This document shows positions 11,446 to 20,779 of a DNA stretch of 28,154 nucleotides, piece after piece. The stretch is from Paramacrobiotus richtersi (lineage: Eukaryota > Tardigrada > Eutardigrada > Parachela > Macrobiotidae), in contig JAQGAU010000435.1 in assembly GCA_034698045.1 (NCBI GenBank), positions 1 through 28,154 on the forward strand, written 5' to 3'. Each line of letters starts with the position of its first letter. Position 1 is the stretch's first letter. The notes under the pieces were generated by a model, which was not told where the DNA came from, ran no database searches, and saw only the letters and a list, made by a program, of their open reading frames with translations. The position numbers were made by a program, and so were the translations under genes.

Positions 11446-12546
11446 ATGACTGGAAAGGGAAACTTCAATTTCTCGATAAATTCAACTGCGCCATGTTCTC
11501 ATACGCTTTCAATAGATTCTGTCAAGTCATGGATGGCTGTTTACTTGCTTCTCTGCGTCTGGAGTGTTCTTAGCAATTTGATAGTCACTGGAGCGATCCT
11601 GTTTCATCAAAAACTGCGAACAGCTTGCGGACTCTTAATTGCTTGTTCTTTGGTAACCCATATCATAATCTGTATGATCAGCCTGCCAACCATCGCGGCC
11701 TTCATCTACATAAAACAGGTTGACCACAGTAGGGTCAATCCGCGCTTCTGCATTCCCATCATGTGGATCCAGATGGCCTGCCGATTTGCCGGTAACTGGA
11801 TTGAAACCTACATTGCCGCCAACCGGGTTGTGGCCCTCTGTTTCCCCCTCAAATACCGAAGATTCGCTAACCGAACAATCGAAGGTTGTATTGTCGCTGG
11901 GATATGCGTTATAGCGGCAAGTTTCACATCTTTGGGTTGTGCTAACGTCGGAATCGAGTATGTGATGAGCGCATCAGGAGGATGCACCATTATACAGAAG
12001 GGCGTTTTAGGAGTGTCCATTTTTACACTGGCCTATTATTTGCCCTTTGCAATGACCGGTGCGGGCTACATTTCAATCTACGTAAGAACATTAGCTAACA
12101 GAAAGCGCAGACGGATGGAAACCCACGCAGTGGAGATCATCCCCAAGCTAAGCACGGAAAAGCGCCGTTTAGCCACGGCTAACATGGTGTGCGTGGCGTG
12201 TTTATGGAATTCAGTATGTTATTTGGTTATGCCAGTCATTGTCACGGGGGCTCCGTCCTTGTTTGTCAACCAGTCGATGGTGACGCTTTGGCTTTCATCC
12301 TTACAAGCACTGGGCTACGCTACCGAGCCAGTAAGATCACTCTTAAAGTTGCGATGATAATTGTGTTTTCTAACAAGGCTTTCCTCATAGGTCATATTTC
12401 TTGTTATGAATGCGGATTACCGAATTCTCCTCTTTCGTAACCTGCGAAAAGTCCACAACGGCCAAGAGGAATCAGCGGCAAAAGCCAGTGTATACTGGAG
12501 AAAGGATCAACAAAATGAAAGCTTGCGCTCGGAACTCGGTGGTTGA
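11446..12546 (+). CDS. G4: class A-like receptor, divergent subfamily A member, intact
   Basis: Exon 1 is 11446-12330, the intron is 12331-12390 (GTAAGA...CATAG, 60 nt), and exon 2 is 12391-12546. The product is 346 aa. Sequons are at N8 and N12. Signature positions are N44 (1.50), H72 (2.50), C102 (3.25), N126-R127-V (DRY site), C180 (ECL2), P200 (5.50), W254 in TM6 and E294-P295-V-I-F (NPxxY). The usual TM4 Trp is absent (a GICVIAA stretch instead). EP and the shared IIQKGV stretch after C180 group it with G1 and G2. The second exon carries the longest tail of the cluster (51 codons) with a basic-acidic mix. The start at 11446 is the only ATG before TM1 that is in frame. It is likely a membrane receptor of unknown ligand. 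Confidence 0.92.
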
Positions 12547-13525
12547 TCAGCTTGTTGACTGGAAGAAAGTGTTCCTGCAGCACCGCCATCCACCACAATC
12601 ATGTAATCCTGTTAGTGGATCGCCCAGTAGAATGCAAAGATTAGTGTAAAACCAGCCATGCAGGGTTCCTTTATAAAGGCAACCGCCAGTCTATGATGGG
12701 GCAGTTTTCAGCTTGCACATAAACACATTTGAAAGCAACATCGGCTTATTCCGGAGCTGTCCAAACAATACAGAAGCAGACTCTAGTAAACCTTTACAAG
12801 TTATGTCTAAGATCACCCTAGCAGTTTGCGTAAGATATGGACTAATTGAGTTCTTGCTGCTTTAAGCGATTTCTTATTGCTCAGTATTCAGTAAAGACGC
12901 TTGTCAATAAAGACATGATGTAATACTTTTACCGAAAATTACGCGCACATTCTGTCCAGAAAACTTAAGTTTCCTTGGTATCATTTCATCGGCTATTACA
13001 ACTACAACATTAATCCGTTTTTAATTATTGCAGTATACATGGAACCAATCATGATTTTCGTGCATAAACAGTCTAAAGGAGCTGCATCAGCTGCCTGACG
13101 ATCTCTGTAAACACCGATTATAATCATAACACAGAAATTATGGCAAATTTCGCAACAGAAACTGTTGTTTACGGGATTACGATCGATAAGCGTGTTTACT
13201 GCCTTCGGCGCACAGCGAAAATTATGGTGTACAGTTGCACATAATATGGCATTATGATACTCCATTGGTATAATTATGGAGGCTTTGGCGCACTGGAGGT
13301 AAAGCTCTCGATTTCAGTCTCTTTAATTTCTTCAAAACACTTTTGTTGTCAACAAGGTCAGTACTACGCCGGCCTGAAATTATGTATCGCAGTTTCGGTT
13401 ACTCACTGCCTAACCCTTTATCCAGCCACTGATACGTAGTTGGGTAAGGTGGTGAGCAATAACCAAATATTTTTTCAAAAATTCATTTTCGTAAAGTATT
13501 CACGCTTTGGATGTCGCAATCTTCA
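12547..13525. other. Intergenic DNA downstream of G4
   Basis: I see no gene. An AATAAA at 12906-12911, about 360 nt past the G4 stop, could serve as its polyadenylation signal. The short frames at 13002-13265 and 13254-13439 have no supporting features. Confidence 0.4.
12906..12911 (+). promoter_or_regulatory. Possible polyadenylation signal for G4
   Basis: A canonical AATAAA hexamer lies downstream of the G4 stop on the same strand. In AT-rich DNA such hexamers are frequent, so this is only a candidate. Confidence 0.25.
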
Positions 13526-14216
13526 GCGGTCTGCTTTTGCGGCACATGCACTCAATAACCTTATGACTGATCAAACATGCCATTCGTTCGTCCTAAAATG
13601 TCAACAATCTTCATGACACTAGGTAATAGGCATGTACAAATGTAAAAGTCTTAGCAATTAAAAGCGAGAAACAATCAGTTATCGTCGAGACATTTTTCTT
13701 TCTGTAACAGGGTCCTAAAGTGTTGAAGGGAAAAAAAGCACGCTTTCGAATTAGCTAACATTGTGTTAAAGAGGCGTTCCTTTCACTTCGAAAACCATAC
13801 CGCGCTCACTTCGCAAACCAAAATATTTCGAGCGCAAATGGTACCAATTCGAAGTGGACGCTTATTTCTGCATACCTGCGTTGTGTTTTCGTGCTCCTTG
13901 ATAGCACGATATCTGTAGAGTACTGTGCCGTAGTTACTGTTTCGGTGATCTTATCGTTGATGTTGTCCTGTGTCGTACGGTCTGTCCACGCTCTTTGTGA
14001 AACTCACCTGCATGATCGATTGTCGCCACCAACAGCTTCGAAGATCTTGTGGTATGCCCTGATCTCCCATTCCTTGGTGAGTCACCCATCTCTCTGTGTG
14101 CCGTCAGTTTCCAAATTTTCGCCGTTCTCGTCGGGATGAAGGAAACAACAGGAGACATGTGAAATACTGCGAGCTAATCACCTGGTTCCCGATGACCTGT
14201 CAGTATTTATCATGTT
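13526..14216 (+). pseudogene. psiA1: decayed subfamily A receptor relic, split by an insertion
   Basis: Two pieces that are contiguous in G1 and G2 lie apart here. Piece one (about 13526-13572) matches the TM1 stretch (CTGCTTTTGCGGCACA, then CAATAACCTTATGA). Piece two (about 14013-14216) matches the first intracellular loop through TM3 (CCAACAGCTTCGA, ATCTTGTGG, ATCTCCCATTCCTTGGTGAG, GATGACCTGTCAGTAT). Piece two is frameshifted: HQQLRRSCGM runs into a stop while LISHSLVSH continues in another frame. The rest of the gene is absent. About 440 bases (13573-14012) separate the pieces. Confidence 0.8.
13573..14012. mobile_element. Insertion inside psiA1, unidentified
   Basis: This DNA has no counterpart in the receptor genes and interrupts psiA1. 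TGATC occurs at both edges (13568-13572 and 14013-14017), which would fit a 5-bp target duplication, but the flanking gene sequence is too diverged to prove this. It contains a small inverted pair, CACTTCGAA (about 13787) and TTCGAAGTG (about 13849). Confidence 0.4.
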
Positions 14217-14235
14217 CGTCCAATATTTCCAGGGC

Positions 14236-14417
14236 GCGGGAAGGAATTATCCAGTCTGTCACGTTGGAGATATGCATTTGATCTTTTACTCCGCATTCAT
14301 TTCAGTCCTGTTTTATGTAGTTCGTCAGTTCTTCCCGAAGTGGAGACCATTCCTGGATGATTCTGGGCAATGCACATCAGATGATTAAGCCGGGGGCTGC
14401 AATGGCTTCTTACCCTG
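14236..14417 (+). repeat. Unidentified repeat, copy 2 (after psiA1)
   Basis: This is a shorter, diverged version of 10913-11217 that lacks the middle section of copy 1. It keeps GATATGCATTTGA, GTAGTTCGTCAG, GTGGAGACCATTCCTGGATG and GATTAAGCCGGGGGC. The frame VVR...WRPFLDD ending at TAA is preserved. Confidence 0.65.
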
Positions 14418-14654
14418 CTGCTTAACACGAATGTACATATTGCAAGCTGAGTTTTGATAATTTATTCCTTTACGTGTTTTATTAGTTGTTCAGAATTCTT
14501 TACTGTGTACTCTAATTGAAAATTTTAGCAGAAATGGTTGAGCAAAGCAAAAAGAAAACGTTCGCGGAAGAACCGTATTATGTTTTCTTGTATAGGCCAT
14601 CCGCTACACGTCTACACAGCAAAACGAAATGCTGTTACGGTTATGCTACATTAA

Positions 14655-15192
14655 GGTGAAAAAATACCCAATGGGTACCGTTTTGGATGGTTGGCCCAGA
14701 TATTTTTTAGCATGAAACTGCAGATGTGTAGCGTTACCGCATACGGCACACATGATAGACAAAGGATTGTTCTATACCCTGTGATCAGGTCATTGTTTAC
14801 CCACAGCGCGCGCGCAGCCCACAATAGGTGTGTAAACAAAGAGCAGGTAAGTAAGAAGAAAAGTCTCGATAAATTCATGAAATCGATGAAATCGAAAAAG
14901 CTTGTGTAATAAACTTTCTTGTGTTTTTATGCATTTTACACCGTTTTCAAATCATACTTGTGATGCACGGCTGAATTTATCGAGACTTTTCTTCTTATTT
15001 ACTTGCTCTTTGTTTACACACCTGCTGTGGGCTGCGCGCGCGCTGCGGGTAAACAATGACCTGATCACAGGATAGAGCAATCCCTTGTCTATCACATGTA
15101 TCTGATGCAATAACTGTATACAACTGCGATTTCGTGCAAAAAATTGTCTGCTGGAACCATCCAAAACGGAACCCACTGGGTATTCTTTTGCC
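14655..15192. mobile_element. 538-bp foldback MITE with TTAA target duplication
   Basis: Two arms of about 220 bases (14655-14876 and 14970-15192) are near-complementary and flank a loop of about 95 bases. The ends read GGTGAAAAAATACCC and, inverted, GGCAAAAGAATACCC. Both sides abut TTAA (14651-14654 and 15193-15196). Shared interior landmarks are CCGTTTTGGATGG, GATAGACAA, CCTGTGATCAGGTCATTG, GCGCGCGCGC, GTGTGTAAACAAAGAGCA and AAAAGTCTCGATAAATT. Arms differ at scattered sites, so the insertion is not very recent. There is no coding capacity beyond short frames in the arms. It is a TTAA-targeting element without canonical piggyBac termini. Confidence 0.85.
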
Positions 15193-15204
15193 TTAAGTTA
15201 TTGC

Positions 15205-15547
15205 ATGTTCTTGACAGATAAACATTTGCTGCTGACTGCTGATGGAGATAAACTCCTTCGCACAAGCAGAGTCATTAATAATAAATATCGAACTTGGAGC
15301 ACGTTGAGAGGGCGAGCTATTGTCGACAGCCCTTCATTTTCGTAATTACGTTCTGCACTACTCAATGATTGTTTAGTGATGGCACGCACAATTCGCTAAT
15401 GGAAACGTCGGGTTCAAGTGGAATAAGCATATCATATACAGTTTCTCCCTGACGATCCAACACCAGAAATACCATGATCGGTGATTCTGCTATGCTGCGT
15501 GTATTGCCTTGCTAACGGTACGGTACGCGACTTGAAACACAACACAC
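15205..15547 (+). repeat. Subfamily B 5' flank, G5 copy (partial)
   Basis: This aligns with the last ~350 bases before the G8 start (GATAAACATTT, GGGCGAG, ATTGCC-like tract, TAATTACGTT, GGTTCAAGTGGAATAA, GATTCTG). The rest of the flank seen in G6-G8 is not recognisable; the TTAA foldback element abuts it upstream. Confidence 0.55.
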
Positions 15548-16833
15548 ATGGCGCTGAGTCAGGAAATACAACCCTTTTGACCGCTTTGAACCGCACGTCT
15601 CAGTTTCTCCCAGCTGCAGCAGTTACAGCTTGGGCGTCTACATATCTGGCACTCTGCTATGCCGGCGGAATGGGTAACCTCCTTCTAGCCACCCTGATTT
15701 TCACTATTCGAAAATTACGCACTGGTTGTGGTCTTTTAATCGGACACTGCCTGCTGGCCCATGCGGCTCTTTGTATGGTGACCAATCCAGTTGTTGCTAT
15801 TTTTGCATACGAAAAACATGTTGCCCACTGGGACCATGTTACTTCAGCGCACTGCAATTATATCATGTGGTTCCAACTAACATTTCGCTACGCTGCCAAG
15901 TGGATCGAAACCTACATCGCCATCAACCGTGTGGTCGCGCTGTTTCTGCCCCGTAGATACCGTGCATTCTCCCTAAACAAGCTGGAAAACTTTGTAGTAT
16001 TTGTTTTATGGACTGCAACTGGAGCTTTCGCTTGTCTTGGATGCTTTGGCTTGGATGTCCACTACGTCATGCTACCTTCGGGTGTTAGCACGATTACGGG
16101 GCACAATGGACTGGGCGTGCCTACTTTCGTCATTGGGTACCACGGCCCGTTGGGTTTGGCTGATGCCTGTTATGTAATGATATATCTGAGAATATTGGTT
16201 CACAGAAGGAACAATTCCGTTGCTGCACAGGTTATAACGAATCCCGATAGGCAAAGGAACCGACTGACCAAAGCGAACATGATGTTCATCGCATTTTGTT
16301 GGAACGTGGTTTCTTATCTAGTCATGCCGGTTGTGATACGGGTTCTTTGTAAAGATAGAGAACTGATCGTGCTGACAGTATTGATGAGTGAGATGCGTCT
16401 CTAACATAAGAACAGTAGTGTTCTTATATAGCTAGTTAAGTATGTCAGTAAGCATGTGAGAGGTAACATCTAGACAATAACAATAGACAGGTAAGCGAGG
16501 TACGTTGGCATACATAGAAGCGAGAGCGATGATCGTTACACAGAAGTACATTGAGTACATTATGCATGTTAATGATTGGCAGATCATTAAGTCTTGTCAC
16601 ACGGTCGCTGTACGTGTATCGCCAAGAATATTCTTCGAGCAGCCACTTGTAGTTTTTTGGTTAGGAACTCTTCAGATGGTTGGATATGTCACGAATCCAG
16701 TAGGTATTAGCATCGCGGTTTATGGGTAACGGACGTTCCAACATTTCCCACCGTTTTGTAATTGCAGATGGTATTCTTTGCTATGAACACGGAGTACCGG
16801 GTAGAGCTCCTGCGGATTTTCAAAAGAACGTAG
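15548..16833 (+). pseudogene. G5: subfamily B receptor pseudogene with three lesions
   Basis: The ancestral start ATGGCGCTGA (15548) aligns with the MALN start of the paralogs. A 4-base deletion after 15557 (ACAT of the paralogs) then puts it out of frame with the receptor reading frame, which is open from 15481 but has no ATG before TM1. TM1 to TM6 are otherwise intact (GNLL, GHCLLAH with H2.50, NRVVAL, W4.50). ECL2 reads SGVST where paralogs have SGIC, so the conserved disulfide Cys is gone. After TM6 an insert of about 270 bases (about 16341-16610) brings a stop at 16404. The remaining TM7 segment (16611-16699, open, ending TNP), the intron (16700-16767) and exon 2 (16768-16833) are intact. 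It is probably not functional as a receptor. Confidence 0.88.
16341..16610. mobile_element. Insertion in the TM6-TM7 loop of G5
   Basis: Joining the two sides restores the paralog reading (MPVVI then RVSPR). TACG is present at both edges (16337-16340 and 16611-16614). Alternatively, the left edge reads MPVVIRV and the right edge VAVRVSP, both resembling MPIAIEVSP of G3, so a longer imperfect duplication of about 17 bases is possible. The insert holds a perfect hairpin, ATAAGAACA...TGTTCTTAT, at about 16405-16426. I see no inverted ends and do not recognise the element. Confidence 0.55.
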
Positions 16834-17025
16834 GGCGAGAAAATGCTTGGGACGAGCTGCCACGAGCAAGTTTCGCGACAGCACTTCATGGTGTTCAGAC
16901 AAGTTAGTAAATAACGATTTATACTTCTATGCATTCAGTATGCCTTATTACCAGTCCATTCTGTGACAATAGTAAACGGTTGCCGCTTAAATTCGACGGA
17001 AACTGATGCCAACAGTTATGCAGTA

Positions 17026-17222
17026 TCAACATGACCTGCCGATATCCCGGAAATTTTATCAAGATGCATGTTGGAAATCTGCGATGAACCGAGTTGTTGG
17101 GCTGTGTCCACCGCATAATGAATGACGCTCCCGCCCCATTCGAATTCAGAGCTACGCGCATGCCGCTCATCTTCCTGTAACAAGATTTGGAAGCCTTATT
17201 GCTGGGATTGTTGTGAGGTGTT
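17026..17222 (+). pseudogene. psiA2: subfamily A relic (TM3-TM4)
   Basis: About 200 bases match TM3 to TM4 of the A subfamily: ATGACCTGCCGATATCCCGG, AATTTTATCA, GCGATGAACCGAGTTGTTGG, then CTGTGTCC. The part near 17190-17215 (TTGCTGGGATTGTTG) resembles G4. The translation reads MTCRYPGNFI, then an insertion of about 8 bases shifts the frame before AMNRVVGLC. No start, TM1-2 or TM5-7 is recognisable. It lies between two subfamily B copies, G5 and G6. Confidence 0.75.
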
Positions 17223-17229
17223 TCTTAAT

Positions 17230-18275
17230 AAAATTTATGATGAATGCATGTCGAACCATTCGTACATGTCCAGGAAGAAAGAACATAATATTTCCGTCAT
17301 TCTGTGGTCTGAAACAGTTTGAGTATATCGACAAAATGTTCTGGATGATATTTTAAATTGGTAAAATTAAGCGTCGGAATTCGCAGAATTTGACTACATC
17401 TTTTTTTGAGTATCGCTCAAGTTTTTAGCTAGTTAATTAAAGGAGCAACTACGTTTGGGCTACTCCGGTTCGTTTTAATATGGCGTAACACAGTACTGTC
17501 CGCCGCAATGTAGCTTCGTCATGGATGGCGTAGAAAGTTCAGCGCCTTTGCGTAGCGTAGGGATTGACATCTCTTGAGAGCAACACACACGGCAGCTCCC
17601 TCAATATAGTTCGATTAGCGCGAACGCAAGACTTAAAAGCAAAGAAATTGAAGAAATGTTTCAACAGGGCAAACCCTGAATGTCCCGGAAACACCAAAAT
17701 GTGTTCATTGTTTAGATAAAAGACATGTTTCAGTTTTGGCATTAATAGAATCCTCCCGATATCTGGCTGTTCCGGTTAGTTAAGGTTTGAGAGAGTTGAC
17801 GTCGGAAAGTCTAATCGTAAATACATGTCTACGCAGAGCAAGATCCGGTTACAGAAGCGCTTCGCTCACGGCAAAGTTATCGCATATGTGCTTGGTGAAA
17901 AACACTTCCTGTTGATCGCTGCATACAGCTTTTGATTCAATGTTTGCTCCGCAACAACTGAATGCAGTTTGAGTTAAACGATATCGAACAAGCAAGGTCA
18001 GCGAAGGTAGGTAACTTCACGTACGCTGCGGTACACAGAGTGGTTGAGCCATTGCCGACAGGTCTTCAATAATTACGTTTTTAATTACTTAAAACTCCAT
18101 GATAGCTTATGGTGCGAACCTACGCTATTAGAAATGTCGTGTTCAAGTAGAATAACCTTAGTGTATGTCGTTCCTCGAAGATCCAAATCTCCAGCAAATG
18201 TAACGGTCGTACATTCTGCGCGACTGTGTCGTATATCACGCTGACTGTTCATAACTTATGTTAAAGCACAGTAAG
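17230..18275 (+). repeat. Subfamily B 5' flank, G6 copy
   Basis: This is homologous to the G3, G7 and G8 upstream DNA. It contains CACGGCAGCTCCC, CTTAAAAGCAAAGAAA, GGAAACACCAAAATG, CTGTTCCGGT, AGATCCGGTTACAG, CTTCCTGTTGATCG and AGGTCAGCGAAGGTAG in the same order. The first part (17240-17420) pairs with about 9110-9330 of the G3 flank. Confidence 0.7.
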
Positions 18276-19297
18276 ATGGCACTAAACATATCAGGTAATG
18301 CAACCATTTTGGCGGCTCGGAACCGAAAGTCTGATTTTCTTCCCGCGGCAGCAGTCGCATCTTGGACAGCTGTACATCTTGCACTATGCTATTCCGGTGG
18401 GATCGGTAACCTCCTTCTCTCCACCTTGATTTTCTCTATCCGGAAATTATGCACTGGCTGTGGTCTTTTAATCGGCCACCATGCTTGCTTGCCCATGCGG
18501 CTCTTAGCATGATATCTAATCCAGTTTTTGCTATTTTCGTGTACGAAAAACATGTCGTCCACTGGGACCACTTTACTTCAGCGGACTGCAACTATATCAT
18601 GTGGTTCCAAATGACCTTTCGCTACGCTGCCAAGTGGATAGAAACCTATGTCGCCATAAATCGTGTGGTAGCGTTGTTTTTTCCCCATCAGTACCGTGCA
18701 TTCTTCCAAAACAAGTTGGAGAACTTTGTAGTAGCTGTTGTATGGATTGCTGCTGGAGGTCTCGCTTGTCTAGGATGTTTTGGTTTAGGTGTTAAGTACG
18801 TCATGCTATCTTCGGGGGCTTGCAGTATTGCTCACGGAAACAACGCACTGAGTCCGGCAACTTTTGCGCTTGGCTTCTGGTCACCGATGGCTTTGACCGG
18901 TGCATGCTACGCGATAGTCTATCTGAGGATTTTAACTTACAAAAGGAAAAGAACTCCATTGGTGCGGAAAGCATTCCGAATCCCGATGCGCAAAGGAACC
19001 GACTGACAAAAGCAAATATGATGTTCATCTCATTCTGTTGGAACGTGGTTTCTTATCTAGTTATGCCTATCGCCTTGGAAGTTTCGCGAAGATTATTTGT
19101 TGAGCAACCGATTGCTGTTTTCTGGCTGTCAACTCTTCAGATTCTTGGATATGTTACGATACCCGTATGCGTTAACTATCTGTTTATGCACAACGGACGT
19201 TACAATATTTCCCGTTGTCTTCTGTTTGCAGATGGTTTTCGTTGCTATGAACGCGGAATACCGGGTTGAGCTCCTGCGGATCCTCAGAAGAACATAG
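18276..19297 (+). pseudogene. G6: subfamily B receptor pseudogene with two frameshifts
   Basis: The start at 18276 is MALN-like; an in-frame ATG at 18258 (MLKHSK) is also shared with G7. TM1 and half of TM2 read in one frame until about 18480, where CACCATGC replaces CATTG (+2 or -1). The second frame carries TM2 to TM5 (GHxCLLAHAAL region, C3.25, NRVVAL, W4.50, ECL2 Cys, P5.50) until about 18945, where a second +2/-1 change moves to a third frame. That frame carries TM6 (KANMMFISFCW) and TM7. The NPxxY Asn is Ile (TIP). The donor is GTATGC at 19165, the acceptor is TTTGCAG, and exon 2 is 19232-19297 (MVFVAMNAEYR, intact). With two frameshifts it is very unlikely to be functional, yet splice sites and exon 2 are preserved, so the damage is young. 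Confidence 0.9.
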
Positions 19298-19754
19298 GGT
19301 CTGAAATTGTTTGGGAACAACGGGAAGACGGATGCCACATTCGTCTGAAAAAGATGTCAGTTTCCCTGCAGACCCAAAGCGTAGTGAAAGCACCGGAGGT
19401 TAAGAAAAGTATTCGCTGAGCGCACAGTCTACTCGATTTTGACGGTTTTAAATGCATCTCTTAGGGTTTTGTTTTCTGACTTGCCTTGAAGGCGCCAGAG
19501 TGAATAAGTTTATCAAAGCCTGTAAGAAAGTTGTGAAGAAAGGAAGCCTGGCGGATGACCAGCGTACGTACTGCAAGATCAAATAATATTATACCCTTTA
19601 AATTATAATGCGCCTGAATACATGATGAACAAATCTGACAGTCATCACCGTAGGAAAAAAACGCTACCATAACCGAAGCCGTTCGCTAATAATTAATAAG
19701 AGAACATTTGCATTGCTCACTGTATACACTGCCCGGACACCTGACCCTTCACAC
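19298..19754. other. G6 downstream DNA
   Basis: I see no gene. The part just past the stop resembles the DNA after G5, G7 and G8 (GTTTGGGAA, GCGCACAGTCTACT compared with CGCACAGTCAACT after G8), which indicates that the duplicated block included 3' sequence. The frame at 19461-19670 (minus) has no features. Confidence 0.45.
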
Positions 19755-20144
19755 GTACGCTATCCCTCAGGACATATATTTGCACAAGCATGTGAGCAAT
19801 CTCAATAAATTCTCCTAAATTAAAGGAGTACATAGCAAATTTTTGTTATTGCAACTACAAAGGGTGAAAAGTTATGAATTTCTAAAGTTATCAATATGTG
19901 ACTTGGTTTAACATTGCGGTATATGGCTGATCTATGAGGCAAGATTACGATGATTCTATGTATCGCCCATAGACCGCAATGTTAAATAAAGTCACATATT
20001 GATAACTTAGGAAATTCATAACTTTTCACCCTTTGTAGTGGTTGCAATAACAAAAATTTGCTATGTGCTCCTTTCATTTAGGAGAATTTATTGAGGTAGC
20101 TCCCATGTTTGTGGGAATACAGTATATCCTGAGGGATAGCGTAC
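19755..20144. mobile_element. About 390-bp foldback element with GTAC at both edges
   Basis: Arms of about 165 bases (19755-19919 and 19975-20144) are near-complementary around a ~55-base loop. The outer ends are GTACGCTATCCCTCAGGA and its complement. Interior landmarks are CTCAATAAATTCTCCTAAAT, CATAGCAAATTTTTGTTATT, ACAAAGGGTGAAAAGTTATG, TTATCAATATGTGACTT and AACATTGCGGT. Because GTAC is palindromic, it could be the target duplication or the last bases of the inverted ends. It has no coding capacity. Confidence 0.85.
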
Positions 20145-20779
20145 TTGTTAGATGGACGGCGCACTCGGCAGCATCACGGCAAGTTGAATGCGTGCATATC
20201 TGTCATCGGAAAGCCCGCCAAAAGTCAAATGCTCCTTTTAGTGGACTAACAGTACACCGCCCCACATTTCATTTCACGTACATTTCACTTGATCGACTTG
20301 CTCAACTTCAAATCACAGCTGCCAGTTTTGTTGTTAAACATTGCTGACGATTCGTATTTTGAACCAGTGACGCTATAACCCTTCAGGTAGCTTTGGAAGT
20401 TTGGAATTGACAAATATTTGCACACCCCAAAACGTAGTAAATTTAGTCACCTGTTGAAACAGGAACTGAGATAAACTGACTAAATTCACAGAGAGGATCT
20501 ATGGTACCGACTAAAAGGTGCACAGGCAAATATTTCCAGTTTTGTATTGCTGACTCGCCAAAATGATTAGCCTGGACAAACAGAGTACTCGTACAAACGT
20601 TAATGTCCGCCTCCTTTATACTAGCATTCCAGGTTCTTCAGGATGTAGTTCTAGACAGATACACCAGAGTTCTGAGATTTCTTGTATGTACACAGGAGTG
20701 TTTCCACGTCATCCAGCTGTCACCCTTACGCGTTTGAACTTTGCTGGATTTGGTTACATTTATTGTCATTTCACTGAAT
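20145..20779. other. Intergenic DNA with a small imperfect palindrome
   Basis: I see no gene. Between about 20405 and 20547 ACAAATATTTGC...CACC, AATTTAGTCA and CCTGTTGAAACAGG are mirrored by TGACTAAATT and GGTGCACAGGCAAATATTT, probably an old foldback element. The frames at 20063-20347 and 20563-20781 have no domain features, and the first overlaps the foldback element. Confidence 0.45.

Noticed and set aside
15481-16404. G5 as an intact 307-aa gene starting at 15481
   Set aside because: Codon 15481 is GTG, not ATG, and no ATG precedes TM1 in that frame. The frame also ends in inserted DNA after TM6.
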